Below are positions 8,588 through 17,420 of a DNA stretch of 64,000 nt, one piece after another (position 1 is the stretch's first letter; the number at the start of each line of letters is the position of its first letter). The notes beneath the pieces are model-generated. The model made no database searches and was not told where the DNA came from. It worked only from the letters and a program-made list of their open reading frames with translations. The translations under genes were made by a program, and so were the position numbers. This DNA is from Acinetobacter sp. ANC 4178 (GTDB lineage: Bacteria; Pseudomonadota; Gammaproteobacteria; Pseudomonadales; Moraxellaceae). The stretch spans positions 372,001-436,000 of the forward strand of contig NZ_SJOD01000003.1 of NCBI RefSeq assembly GCF_004331175.1, written 5' to 3'.

Positions 8588-9160
8588 TTTCACTCTTCTT
8601 TTTATTCGACTATTTGGGAAATATGCTCTTTTCATGTTACTGAAGGAGATCAAAAAACATCGTCGAAATTTGTAAATGATGTAAACAAGTGGAGCAATAT
8701 GAATAAGCAGCCAAACAAAAATGGAGGTTAAAATATTATTAAAATTATATTGTTATTCGATTTTATTCTAAAAAAATTTTTAGGGTGTCAAGGGAAAACA
8801 TCAGTGGTTTACTTCAACAACCATGACTTTGTAAATCATAACCTTGTGCCTATAAACTTTTGGTTTATAGCGTCCTAAGCCGAATCGAGACCTTTTGGGT
8901 AAGTACTACACTCACGTTGTACGCAACTGGTAGCAATCTACTCTTTCCGATCCCCATCACACCCTTGAGATACAGTGTAGGTAGATTCGCTCGGGATTGT
9001 TTTCCTAAAATTCAGAATTTTTCATAATTTTTAAGTATATTTCCCATAATATAAAAAATTAAAGGAATTAATTTCCATTAAGTGAAATTTAATGAATTTT
9101 TAATTTCACTTTTTCGCATAATTTGCGTTTTTTTACCACTAAAACTCATCTAATCTCTCA
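8588..9160. other. Long intergenic region with AT-rich flanks and a folded core
   Basis: No credible coding frame spans this 570-base gap. Bases 8640-8810 and 9000-9160 are very AT-rich, while 8815-9000 is clearly less so and carries several nested inverted repeats (listed separately). A minus-strand TTGACA at 8786-8791, with TAGAAT 15 bases further on, is a possible promoter for the DUF4256 gene. Confidence 0.5.
8851..8995. ncRNA. Candidate structured RNA (unassigned)
   Basis: This block holds nested pairings. TATAAAC (8851-8857) pairs with GTTTATA (8863-8869). CGAATC (8881-8886) pairs with GATTCG (8984-8989). CTACACT (8906-8912) pairs with AGTGTAG (8974-8980) inside that stem. GTTG/CAAC (8916-8927) closes a TACG tetraloop. 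The layered stems and higher G+C than the flanks suggest a folded RNA on one of the strands. I do not recognise it as RNase P RNA, tmRNA, SRP RNA, 6S RNA or a known riboswitch. Strand and ends are uncertain, and it could instead be a degraded remnant. Confidence 0.28.
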
Positions 9161-10048
9161 TTATGCCCAAATCACCATAATGGCTGCCAAAATCACCAAA
9201 AACAGCCCCAAATGATCAGAACGTGCTAATTTCTCTTTAAAGAAAAATGCCGAAATCAACAAACTAAAGAGAATTTCAATTTGTCCGAGCGTTTTCACCA
9301 GAGCCACAGTCTGCATACTCATGGCACTAAACCAACCTAAAGATGCCAAGAAACTACATACACTGACTTTAAAGGTTAGTCCTATACGCTACCCCATGTG
9401 GTACAAGGTTTTTCTGCTAAATAAGCCGAGGTACAACAATAAAATCACACATTGAAAGCCAATTAAAATACACAGCACCCACGCCGCGCGATGCAAAAAA
9501 GGCAGCATTGTAAGTTCTAAGCTGGCTTCTCGAACCAATAAGGAGGTTATCGCAAAACACAATCCACTGCCCAATCCAATCACCAAAGTCTTGAAAGAGA
9601 GTTTGCTCTGCTTGCGTCCTTGACTCAGGAAAAATACGGCGATTGCACCAATCAGCACACCGAGCCATCCCCAAACACTTAAATGTTCTTGTAGCAGCAT
9701 CGCGCCAATTAACGCAGCCAAAATTGCCTCGCTTTTGGCCAGTCCAATACCAATGGCATAATTTTTTTGTTGAAACAATTTCACCATTAAGGCAGTTGCA
9801 TAAATTTGGCTAATTCCAGCAATCACGATATAGAGCCAAAAATGTGTCGAAAAACTCACGACTGCCGTGACGGGTTGCTGATGATATAAAACAGCGAGAT
9901 AACTCAAAGCAAAGATTGGAGAAAAGAGAAAACGCGCTAACGTGGTTCCATACACATCAACGGTGCTACTGAGTTGCTTTTGAAAAGCATTGCGCCATGC
10001 CTGCATAAAAGCAGCCATAATTGTAAATAGTACCCACGCAATTGCCAT
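9161..10048 (-). pseudogene. EamA/DMT family transporter, interrupted by an in-frame amber codon
   Basis: Read together, the frame encodes about 295 residues of a ten-segment drug/metabolite transporter. The first 219 codons contain AWRNAFQKQL, IAGISQIYATALMVKLFQQ and KSEAILAALIGAMLLQEHLS. Then a TAG occurs at 9389-9391, and the same frame resumes at once and runs to 9161 through VALVKTLGQIEILFSLLIS and FFFKEKL. There is no shift of frame. The lost C-terminal quarter carries the last membrane spans, so the product is probably inactive unless the stop is suppressed or is a sequence error. A TGG-to-TAG change would explain it. The AraC gene lies next upstream. Confidence 0.8.
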
Positions 10049-10142
10049 AATGCTGACTTCATCTCTAATTCGGTCGTTAATTTACTCGCTTCAAATCCGC
10101 ATTTCGAGCTTTAGTTTTCTTTTACGCTACAAGGGTATGAAG

Positions 10143-10964
10143 TCACTTCGGCTGAACAAAGGTATTACCTATAAAAACCGTATTGGCCTTGAGAATGGAA
10201 GGGGCAAAATCGACCATGCGACGTAAAGTTCGCGTGTAATGTGCTTGATCAGAAAAGCCAGCTGCAAAGGCCAGATCAATTAAACTGTAACCTTCTATCC
10301 ACAATTGAATGGCATAGCGTACTTTTAGCCACAACATATATTGCCGCATGGAAGCACCCAGTTGAGCACTAAACAAATGCATCAAACGCGACTCAGATAA
10401 ACCGACCTGAGCAGCAACGTCCGCGACTGTTGGAATATGATGTGGAACCTGCTGTTTGATATATTCACACGCTTTTAAAATACGCACATCCCATGGCAAA
10501 TGCACAGCCACTTGTGGAGACAAGACCTTCAGAATACGCAATAACAATTGTTTGACTTGTACAATATCTAATTCCCCTGCAATTAATTGTGCCAGTTCAT
10601 ACCTAAGTGGCTGCAAACAGCTCACAGGCAATGAACACATCTGCCGCCCCTGCAATGCCGCATGCACATAGCGATAGAGCTCATGGTCTGGATCAATTAA
10701 GATTGCGAGATAAGGTTGATTCTCTGAATCTGTACTATGACTGACATTGGGTGCCATATAAACAATGTCATGATAACTGCGGGGCTGTTGATCCAACGTC
10801 ACAGCAAATTGTGTACCTAAGCCAATTTGCAATAATGCAGGAAAATGCGCATGTGATTTACTTAAGTATTCTTGTGTGACATATAAAATGACGCCATCCC
10901 AAGCATATAACCAATTTTTTTCTGGTTTCGCTATTGAGCCAGATTCCTTCTGATTAAATAGCAT
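10143..10964 (-). CDS. AraC family transcriptional regulator
   Basis: A 273-residue regulator. Residues 1-150 form a cupin-like sensing domain with a YHDIVYMAPNVSHS segment. The C-terminal 100 residues hold the two helix-turn-helix units of the AraC/XylS family: TVADVAAQVGLSESRLMHLF (about 180-199), followed by YSLIDLAFAAGFSDQAHYTRTLRRMV. The effector is unknown. It lies upstream of the broken EamA gene in the same orientation and divergent from the DUF962 gene, and either could be its target. Regulators of this type often control a neighbouring exporter, so the transporter is the likelier partner. Confidence 0.9.
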   Translation of the reverse strand: MLFNQKESGSIAKPEKNWLYAWDGVILYVTQEYLSKSHAHFPALLQIGLGTQFAVTLDQQPRSYHDIVYMAPNVSHSTDSENQPYLAILIDPDHELYRYVHAALQGRQMCSLPVSCLQPLRYELAQLIAGELDIVQVKQLLLRILKVLSPQVAVHLPWDVRILKACEYIKQQVPHHIPTVADVAAQVGLSESRLMHLFSAQLGASMRQYMLWLKVRYAIQLWIEGYSLIDLAFAAGFSDQAHYTRTLRRMVDFAPSILKANTVFIGNTFVQPK

Positions 10965-11030
10965 AATCGTTCAAGACCCGATCTAGTATGTTGTTCAAAA
11001 TGGCTCCTTTAACACTAAAGGAGTAGTGAC

Positions 11031-11438
11031 ATGTTACAGAATAGCCAAGAACTGATGAAAAACAATACTCAGCAACTGATTAAAAATACAGTACCAACAT
11101 TCACAAATAAACATGAGGTGCAAATGCTCGGCAGTGATGGTCGCATTAAAACCCTGAAAGAATTCTATCCTTTTTACCTTTCTCAGCATGCAAATCCAAC
11201 TTGTCGTCGTTTACATTTTGTAGGCACAACCTGTGTGATTGGAATTGCTGCAACCGCAGCCATGACGAAAAATACCAAATTACTTTGGGCATTACCTGTG
11301 GTGGGCTATGGTTTTGCTTGGATCGGTCATTTCTTTTTTGAACACAACCAACCCGCTACGTTTAAACAGCCCTTCTTTAGCCTAATTTGTGACTTTAAAA
11401 TGTATAAAGACATTTTAGTCGGCAGAGTCGATTGCTAA
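11031..11438 (+). CDS. DUF962/Mpo1-like membrane protein
   Basis: A 135-residue protein with the Mpo1/DUF962 motif set. It has KEFYPFYLSQHANPTCRRLHFVGT (residues about 43-66), a membrane segment with GIAATAAM, and GYGFAWIGHFFFEHNQPATFK. The conserved histidines (YLSQH, RLHFVG, IGHFFFEHN) are the iron ligands expected in yeast Mpo1, a dioxygenase that shortens 2-hydroxy fatty acids by one carbon. Whether the bacterial protein does this is unproven. The ATG at 11031 follows AAAGGAG seven bases upstream, supporting the start. It is divergent from the AraC gene. Confidence 0.88.
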   Translation: MLQNSQELMKNNTQQLIKNTVPTFTNKHEVQMLGSDGRIKTLKEFYPFYLSQHANPTCRRLHFVGTTCVIGIAATAAMTKNTKLLWALPVVGYGFAWIGHFFFEHNQPATFKQPFFSLICDFKMYKDILVGRVDC

Positions 11439-11447
11439 ACCCGCATT

Positions 11448-11483
11448 GGAGCTGACTTATTTAAGGGTCTAATAAATCAGCTC
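11448..11483 (+). terminator. Terminator-like hairpin after the DUF962 gene
   Basis: GGAGCTGA...TTATT pairs with AATAA...TCAGCTCC, a 14-base stem with one mismatch, just after the stop codon. There is no clear T tract, so it may act as an RNA-stabilising or factor-assisted end. Confidence 0.5.
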
Positions 11484-11675
11484 CGCCCTCATATTCTTTA
11501 AGTAATCACCTCGATTAACCGCTCTCCAATAGCTGTCGCCTACTCATCACAAATCAAGAATTTTTTAATCTATTTCCTTTTCATGTTTTCCTGTAAAGCA
11601 GATGTGCAATTTCAAGCAAAATAGTGGAAAATCAAGTGAATTAATTCTTCTATAAATTGTCGAAGTGAGCATTTC

Positions 11676-12398
11676 ATGAGTACTCTTGCATTTACGGCTT
11701 TCACTCTTAATGGTGTAGACGCGCAAAAATTTCTACAAGGTCAAGTTACCGTTCACGTAGAACGCCTAATTGAAAATCAAACTCGCTATACTGCAATTTG
11801 TGATCTTAAAGGTCGAATTCATTTTGGCTTGTGGCTAAAAAAAGTAAATAGTGAAAGTTTTGAAATTATAACCACACTCGATCAAAGTGAAGAATTTGCC
11901 AAACATATTCGAAAATTTGGTGCATTTTCCAAGATGAAACTGGAACCTGTTGGCATCGTGTTTCCAACAGTTGTCGATATTCATACGGAGTTTTCAGCAA
12001 CAGAAACCGATATTCCAACTTGGCAATTGCAAGCCATTGAAACGGGTCAAGCATGGATTTGCCAAAGCACTGAACATGTGTTCCAACCTCAAGAATTACG
12101 CTTACATCAACGTGAAGGTGTTCACTACGATAAAGGCTGCTACTTAGGTCAAGAAATTGTGGCACGCCTCTGGTTTAAAGCTAAACCAAAACATTGGCTA
12201 CATTTAGTTCAAGGACACGGTGAAGCGCCTGCTCCAGCAACGCAACTTAGCAAAGATGTGGAGGTGGTCAATAGCATACCAACAACTGGCGGTTATAAAG
12301 CCTTAGTCGTTGCAAAACCAACTGCAATCACTGAGTTAGACTTACAAATCTTAGACTTACCAGAAGCATTGAATGGTGATGTTGCAAGACCTGCATAG
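11676..12398 (+). CDS. ygfZ: YgfZ/GcvT-domain folate-binding protein
   Basis: A 240-residue tetrahydrofolate-binding protein that helps maintain iron-sulfur enzymes such as the tRNA-modifying MiaB. The diagnostic motif KGCYLGQEIVAR (about residues 152-163) is present, with its essential cysteine. The N-terminus FTLNGVDAQKFLQGQVTVHV and AICDLKGRIHFGLWL match the GcvT-like fold. It is shorter than the roughly 326 residues of E. coli YgfZ because the C-terminal beta-barrel portion is compact, as is usual in Acinetobacter. It is a single gene followed by a hairpin. Confidence 0.9.
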   Translation: MSTLAFTAFTLNGVDAQKFLQGQVTVHVERLIENQTRYTAICDLKGRIHFGLWLKKVNSESFEIITTLDQSEEFAKHIRKFGAFSKMKLEPVGIVFPTVVDIHTEFSATETDIPTWQLQAIETGQAWICQSTEHVFQPQELRLHQREGVHYDKGCYLGQEIVARLWFKAKPKHWLHLVQGHGEAPAPATQLSKDVEVVNSIPTTGGYKALVVAKPTAITELDLQILDLPEALNGDVARPA

Positions 12399-12420
12399 TA
12401 ATTTTGCTTAAATACATTCC

Positions 12421-12451
12421 AAGATCGTATATCAATGGAGTATACGATCTT
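12421..12451 (+). terminator. Terminator-like palindrome after ygfZ
   Basis: AAGATCGTATA (12421-12431) and its exact complement (12441-12451) form an 11-base stem with a nine-base loop, 22 bases after the ygfZ stop. There is no strong T tract. Confidence 0.5.
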
Positions 12452-12670
12452 CATTCACCCCAAAAAAATAATATAAAAAATATACACTTATAACCATTAT
12501 GAATTGCAGATCATTTCCGATTTATATTTCATCTCTAGCAAATTAAATTACACAATACCTATTTTTGGTTATTTTATAACCAATTGCATTTTATTCCAAA
12601 CTCACCTTAAAATTCAATTAAATATATATATTTCAGCTAGTTAAAATAAACTCCTTGATGAAATATAGAT

Positions 12671-12750
12671 TTTTTACTCTATTTTGTCGCTTTTTTGAAC
12701 TACTCAGTTCTGCTAGAGCATTTACTCTTATTTTAATTGTGTTATTTTTG
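12671..12750 (+). promoter_or_regulatory. Upstream region shared by the two FadL-like genes, copy 1
   Basis: This stretch and 14283-14370 share sequence in the same order: TTTTACTCTATT, then a T-rich part and GAACTA, then TAG-GCATTTACTCTT, TTTTAATT and TGTTA. The match reaches well outside the coding region, so it was duplicated with the gene or is a conserved promoter. The rest of the 12452-12852 gap is AT-rich with nothing else recognisable. Confidence 0.5.
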
Positions 12751-12852
12751 TCACATGGAGTAACAATATTATTTTGGTCGGACCTACCAAATAATTCCAG
12801 ATTTTACATAAACATACTTAAAAAATTGTGTACCTCAAGGGAAGATGAAAGA

Positions 12853-14079
12853 ATGAAATTAAAAGCGCTAACTACCGCCATGATTCTCGCAGCATTACCA
12901 ACCGCTGGGGCATTTGCTGCGGCACTTGACCGTTCAGGACAATCAATTTCTGCCTTCTTACAACCAGGCAACTACTTTGAAGCAGGTATTTCTGTACTAG
13001 ATCCAGATGTATCTGGTAAAGCTAAAGCTAATGGCTCATCAATATCAGATATGGGCGATGATTATTACTTTCCAAGTGCTGCATTAAAATTACAACTAAC
13101 TGATCATTTCTCATTTGGTTTAATTTACGACCAACCCTTTGGTGCTGATGCAACTTATTCAACTAGCGATCCTGTATTAGCAGCAGATGGCTCAGGTTTA
13201 TTTCATAATGGTAAAGAATCGACTAAAGTTGAGGTAAAGTCACAAAATATTTCAATGATTGTGGGTTTCCAACCTAATGAAAATTTTAATATTTACGGTG
13301 GCGGAGTTTACCAAACCGTTAAAGGGAATGTTCAATTACGTGGACTTGCGTATGGTGGCTCAACTGCTTTCGGCGGTTATAACGCTAATATTAGTGAAGA
13401 TGGCGCTGCTGGATGGTTAGCAGGTTTTGCATATCAAATTCCAGATATTGCTTTAAAAGCATCTCTAACCTATAGATCTGAAATTAAACATAAAACAACC
13501 ATTGAAGAAAGTTCAATTGCGCCACTAGGTCAAAACCTTGGCACCGTTATTAACCTGAATAATGGTCTGGGTGAAACTGATATTACAACTCCCCAATCTG
13601 TGAACCTCGATTTTCAAACAGGTATCATGGCAAATACAGTTGCCTTTGCAAATGTACGCTGGGTAAATTGGAAAGACTTCGCAATTCGCCCTTATGCGTT
13701 TGGTGTTGCATCAAAAATGGCTCCTGGCTATCCAAATGGCTTCGATTTAGTTGCTTATAGTGATGATCAATGGTCAACAAACGTAGGTTTAGGGCGCAAA
13801 CTTAACGATCAATGGGCAGGTAATGTATCTGTAGGTTGGGATTCTGGTGCAGGTAACCCTATTACTACACTAGGCCCAACAGAAGGTTATTGGAACCTTG
13901 GTCTTGGTGTTCAATACAGCCCTACACCTGCAACATTCATTGCTGGTGGTGTGAAATACTTCTGGTTAGGTGACGCTAAAGCACAAACTGGCGCACAATT
14001 TGGCACATCAAATTATGTTGCTGATTTCTCTGACAATAATGCAATTGCATACGGTTTAAAACTCGGCTACCGCTTCTAA
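12853..14079 (+). CDS. OmpP1/FadL family outer-membrane transporter, copy 1
   Basis: A 408-residue outer-membrane beta barrel of the FadL/TodX type, which carries hydrophobic molecules such as long-chain fatty acids or hydrocarbons across the outer membrane. A signal peptide (MKLKALTTAMILAALPTAGAFA) precedes ALDRSGQSISAFLQPG, the plug segment typical of the family. Alternating strands end in AIAYGLKLGYRF, with the C-terminal phenylalanine used by the BAM machinery. I start at 12853, after GGGAAGATGAAAGA. The frame stays open upstream to 12655, but that part would bury the signal peptide. It is closely similar to the next gene. Confidence 0.9.
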   Translation: MKLKALTTAMILAALPTAGAFAAALDRSGQSISAFLQPGNYFEAGISVLDPDVSGKAKANGSSISDMGDDYYFPSAALKLQLTDHFSFGLIYDQPFGADATYSTSDPVLAADGSGLFHNGKESTKVEVKSQNISMIVGFQPNENFNIYGGGVYQTVKGNVQLRGLAYGGSTAFGGYNANISEDGAAGWLAGFAYQIPDIALKASLTYRSEIKHKTTIEESSIAPLGQNLGTVINLNNGLGETDITTPQSVNLDFQTGIMANTVAFANVRWVNWKDFAIRPYAFGVASKMAPGYPNGFDLVAYSDDQWSTNVGLGRKLNDQWAGNVSVGWDSGAGNPITTLGPTEGYWNLGLGVQYSPTPATFIAGGVKYFWLGDAKAQTGAQFGTSNYVADFSDNNAIAYGLKLGYRF

Positions 14080-14093
14080 TTCATATTTCATTC

Positions 14094-14123
14094 AAAAGAC
14101 CATCCTTCTGGATGGTCTTTTTT
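14094..14123 (+). terminator. Rho-independent terminator after FadL copy 1
   Basis: AAGACCATCC and GGATGGTCTT form a ten-base stem with a TTCT loop, followed by a run of Ts. Because of this strong stop, the second FadL-like gene probably uses its own promoter. Confidence 0.92.
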
Positions 14124-14282
14124 TGGCAAAAAGTATCATTTTATAAATCTCAATTTCTATCAAACTTAGCCAAGTGTTTTTTAATTAAGCATTTAATTCT
14201 GCATTTAAAAAGTTAAACAATTAAGCTAATTACTCTAATTTTTTATATATAAATCATCAATCTACATATAAACCATTAGTAC

Positions 14283-14370
14283 TTTTACTCTATTCAAGTA
14301 CTTTTTGTGCATGAACTAGTTCAATTAATAAACGGCATAGTGCATTTACTCTTTTTTAATTTATGTTACC
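14283..14370 (+). promoter_or_regulatory. Upstream region shared by the two FadL-like genes, copy 2
   Basis: This is the counterpart of 12671-12750. TTTTACTCTATT, GAACTAGTTC and TAGTGCATTTACTC occur in the same order, 45-130 bases upstream of the second FadL-like start. The remaining 14124-14282 is AT-rich with no gene. Confidence 0.5.
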
Positions 14371-14414
14371 TTCCCTTAACTTTTAGTTACAAAGCGATAT
14401 CAGGGAAAATATCC

Positions 14415-15635
14415 ATGAAGCTTACAGCTCTTAAAAAAGCAATTTTACTCTGTCTTATTCCTACTACTTCTACATTTGCAGCGGGCCTTGATCGTTCTGG
14501 CCAATCTATTGCAGCTTTCCTACAACCAGGAAACTACTTTGAAACAGGTATTTCTATACTTGATCCAAATGTATCAGGCAAAGATAAAGACAATAAAAAT
14601 ACAGGTGACATGGCTGGTGACTATTACTTCCCTCATGCAGCGTTGAAGATTCAAGCAACTGATCATTTCTCTGTTGGCTTGATTTACGACCAACCCTATG
14701 GTGCAGATGCCGAATATTCTGGGGATAATGGTTTTGTAGAAAATCGTCCTGTTCCCTTTAAAGGTGGTACATCTGTTGTTGTTGATACTCAAAATTTAAA
14801 TTTATTAGTAGGTTATCAACCGAATGATAACTGGAACTTATATGCTGGTGCCGTATATCAAACGGTAGATGGGACTGTCTTACTTCGTGGTACAACCTAT
14901 AGCGTTCTTAATGGTTATGATTTTAGAACAGGTGAAGATGAGTCTGTTGGTTGGTTAGCAGGTGTTGCTTATCAAATTCCTGAAATTGCCTTAAAAGCAT
15001 CAGTAACTTATCGTGCTGAAATTAAACATAAAATGAATGCCTATGAGCATTTTGGGCTTGCGGGTTTAACTGGTAATGCAAAACTTGATGGTGTCATGAC
15101 CGCATTAAATGCCTCAAGTGGTGAAACAGAATTAACCACCCCCCAATCTGTCAATGTCGATTTACAAACGGGCATCATGGCAAATACCGTGGCATTTGCT
15201 AATGTGCGCTGGGTAGATTGGTCAAACTTCAAAGTTCAACCGTACAACTTTGGAAAACTGTCTCAAGTTCTAGGGCAAGCTGGACTTGTAGCCAATAAAC
15301 CAAATGGCTTTAATTTGATTGACTATAAAGATGATCAAATTTCGGCAACAGTTGGTTTGGGGCGTAAATTCAGTGATCGTTGGGGTGCCAATGTATCCGT
15401 AGGTTGGGACTCTGGTGCAGGAAACCCTGTGACTACACTTGGCCCAACTGAAGGCTTTTGGAGTGTTGGAACAGGTGTTCGTTTCTCTCCAACAGAAAAC
15501 TACTTCATTGGTGCAGGCGTAAAATATTACTGGTTAGGTGATGCTGATGCCGTAACTGGTGCTCATTCTGCAGCAGGAACATTCACTGACAACAACGCTA
15601 TCGCTTATGGTTTGAATTTAGGCTACAAATTCTAA
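14415..15635 (+). CDS. OmpP1/FadL family outer-membrane transporter, copy 2
   Basis: A 406-residue paralogue of the preceding protein, aligning along its whole length. The signal peptide MKLTALKKAILLCLIPTTST precedes FAAGLDRSGQSIAAFLQPGNYF, and the end is NAIAYGLNLGYKF. The best-kept parts are WLAG-AYQIP, FANVRWV-W and VSVGWDSGAGNP-TTLGPTEG. The surface-loop regions differ, for example around residues 75-95 and 175-200. This fits tandem duplication followed by change of substrate preference. The start at 14415 gives a good signal peptide. The frame extends upstream to 14307 without family similarity. Confidence 0.9.
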   Translation: MKLTALKKAILLCLIPTTSTFAAGLDRSGQSIAAFLQPGNYFETGISILDPNVSGKDKDNKNTGDMAGDYYFPHAALKIQATDHFSVGLIYDQPYGADAEYSGDNGFVENRPVPFKGGTSVVVDTQNLNLLVGYQPNDNWNLYAGAVYQTVDGTVLLRGTTYSVLNGYDFRTGEDESVGWLAGVAYQIPEIALKASVTYRAEIKHKMNAYEHFGLAGLTGNAKLDGVMTALNASSGETELTTPQSVNVDLQTGIMANTVAFANVRWVDWSNFKVQPYNFGKLSQVLGQAGLVANKPNGFNLIDYKDDQISATVGLGRKFSDRWGANVSVGWDSGAGNPVTTLGPTEGFWSVGTGVRFSPTENYFIGAGVKYYWLGDADAVTGAHSAAGTFTDNNAIAYGLNLGYKF

Positions 15636-15645
15636 TCTTTGCAAT

Positions 15646-15677
15646 AAAAAGACGGACTTATGAGTCCGTCTTTTTTT
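15646..15677 (+). terminator. Bidirectional terminator between FadL copy 2 and thrH
   Basis: AAAAAGACGGACT and AGTCCGTCTTTTTTT form a strong stem with flanking A and T runs, so it can stop transcription from both convergent genes. Confidence 0.92.
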
Positions 15678-15693
15678 GTTTAATTTTATAGAA

Positions 15694-16311
15694 TTAAGCA
15701 GGAATATCACGTACAGATGCCTTACGAATGGCTTCTTTTAACGCATCATAACCGTTGATTGCTGGGAATTGTGGAAACTCAGCAATCACATTTTCTGGCG
15801 CATCAAACAAGAAGCCATGATCTGCTTCACCCAGCATTGTGGTGTCATTATATGAATCGCCCGCCGCAATCACACGGAAGTTCAAACCATGAAGCGCTTT
15901 AACTGCCTGACGTTTTTGGTCTGGTTGACGTAATTTATAAGCAGAAATCATCCCCTGCTCATCTGTTTCTAACTTATGACAGAAAATAGTTGGCCAACCC
16001 AATTGTTTCATCAACGGATGGGCAAATTCATAAAAAGTATCTGAAAGAATAATGAGTTGGAAATGTGTGCTAACCCATTCTACAAACTCTTTCGCACCCG
16101 GAAATGGTCCCATTTCCGCAATCACTTCTTGAATATCATCCAAGCCTAAATTATGTTGCTTGAGAAGATCTAGACGCTGTGTCATTAACACATCGTAGTC
16201 AGGAATATCACGTGTTGTCGCTTCTAGCGCTTTAATTCCAGTTTTTTTTGCAAAGTTAATCCAAATTTCTGGAACTAACACACCCTCTAAATCAAGACAT
16301 ACAACTTCCAT
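15694..16311 (-). CDS. thrH: ThrH phosphoserine phosphatase/homoserine phosphotransferase
   Basis: A HAD-superfamily enzyme of 205 residues. Motif I, CLDLEGVLVPE, places the nucleophile Asp near residue 7 and the acid/base Glu two residues on. Motif II is IILSDTF, and motif IV is AAGDSYNDTTML. In Pseudomonas, ThrH dephosphorylates phosphoserine and can move the phosphate to homoserine. DLEGVLVPEIW is the signature separating ThrH from SerB. The ATG at 16311 is preferred because GGGAG lies five bases upstream. The ATG at 16323 would add four residues. Confidence 0.92.
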   Translation of the reverse strand: MEVVCLDLEGVLVPEIWINFAKKTGIKALEATTRDIPDYDVLMTQRLDLLKQHNLGLDDIQEVIAEMGPFPGAKEFVEWVSTHFQLIILSDTFYEFAHPLMKQLGWPTIFCHKLETDEQGMISAYKLRQPDQKRQAVKALHGLNFRVIAAGDSYNDTTMLGEADHGFLFDAPENVIAEFPQFPAINGYDALKEAIRKASVRDIPA

Positions 16312-16512
16312 GAATGCTCCCAACTGTCTATGAAAAAAATTTGGACTATAATAGCATCAACTTATGATTCAGTAGTTGCTGTTTTTTAAATCTATTTTTT
16401 TCATAAGCATTTATTTTTTAATGCTAAGTAGAAATATTCAATTCAATTAGAATATTTTCAAAATCTTTTAATATAGGTTTTGAAGTCTCCAAGCCTATAG
16501 CCAGGAACTCTA

Positions 16513-17247
16513 ATGACTACTATCCCTACTGTCGATCATATTGATGCACTTGCATCTGAATATGCAGATAAATCTCCAAGTGAAATTTTAGAACTCGCAC
16601 TGAATCAAGAAGGTGAAATTGCCATTTCTTTTTCTGGTGCTGAAGATGTTGTGCTGATTGATATGGCAGCCAATCTGGGTAAACCATTCCGTGTTTTTAG
16701 TTTAGACACGGGCCGTTTGCACCCAGAAACCTATCAATTTATTGAAACTGTGCGCAAACATTACAATATTAATATCGAAATCTGTTTCCCAGAATCTGAA
16801 GCAGTCCAAGCGCTCGTCAATGAAAAAGGGTTATTCAGTTTTTACCAAGATGACCATAAAGAATGTTGTGGTATTCGTAAAGTGCAACCTTTACGTAAAA
16901 AACTGGCGACTTTAGATGGTTGGATTACCGGTCAGCGTAAAGACCAAAGCCCAGGTACACGCACTGAAATTCCAGTGGTTCAATCTGATGTTGGTTTTTC
17001 TGGTCCAGACAAACAGCTCATTAAATATAATCCTTTGGCCAATTGGTCAAGTGCAGAAGTATGGAGCTACATTCGAATGATGGAAGTTCCCTACAATCCA
17101 TTGCATGAACGCGGTTTTATTTCAATTGGTTGTGAACCATGTACACGTCCTGTATTACCGAATCAACATGAGCGTGAAGGTCGTTGGTGGTGGGAAGAAG
17201 CCACACATAAAGAATGCGGATTACATGCGGGTAATTTATCAAAGTAA
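16513..17247 (+). CDS. cysH: Phosphoadenylyl/adenylyl-sulfate reductase CysH
   Basis: Reduces activated sulfate to sulfite in assimilatory sulfate reduction. The 244 residues hold the PP-loop-like [14 protein letters not shown] (about 39-52), the [11 protein letters not shown] motif and the ECGLH motif with the catalytic cysteine near 235. Two cysteine pairs, CC at 118-119 and CEPC at 207-210, match the four ligands of the [4Fe-4S] cluster. This indicates an APS-type reductase rather than the cluster-free E. coli PAPS enzyme. It is monocistronic here. Its pathway partner, sulfite reductase, is encoded at 60.4-62.0 kb. Confidence 0.94.
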   Translation: MTTIPTVDHIDALASEYADKSPSEILELALNQEGEIAISFSGAEDVVLIDMAANLGKPFRVFSLDTGRLHPETYQFIETVRKHYNINIEICFPESEAVQALVNEKGLFSFYQDDHKECCGIRKVQPLRKKLATLDGWITGQRKDQSPGTRTEIPVVQSDVGFSGPDKQLIKYNPLANWSSAEVWSYIRMMEVPYNPLHERGFISIGCEPCTRPVLPNQHEREGRWWWEEATHKECGLHAGNLSK

Positions 17248-17259
17248 TTTTGTCAAGCC

Positions 17260-17290
17260 AAAGCCACTGAACTATTCAGTGGCTTTTTTT
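17260..17290 (+). terminator. Rho-independent terminator of cysH
   Basis: AAAGCCACTGAA and TTCAGTGGCTTT form a 12-base stem with a four-base loop, followed by a run of Ts. Confidence 0.93.
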
Positions 17291-17420
17291 CAGATTGATG
17301 AACACATAAAGCCGTAACTTTTCTAGGTAAAAGGCGCTATACTCAAATCAAGTTTTATAATTCTAACAATGTGACTCAGAAAGGAGTCACCATAGAAATT
17401 GCAGTGAGGCAATCGACACT

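Noticed and set aside
8871..8995. Possible tRNA or 6S RNA in the folded block
   Set aside because: The GGTCTCGATTCGG-like segment recalls a T arm, but there is no acceptor stem, anticodon arm or CCA end. The 6S layout does not fit either and 6S usually sits by zapA/ygfA, so I left it unassigned.
12655..12852. 66 codons of open frame upstream of the first FadL-like start
   Set aside because: They precede the true signal peptide at 12853, show no family similarity, and overlap the duplicated upstream region, so they are untranslated leader.
14307..14414. 36 open codons upstream of the second FadL-like start
   Set aside because: The signal peptide begins at 14415. The upstream codons are in the shared regulatory region and do not resemble the other copy's protein.
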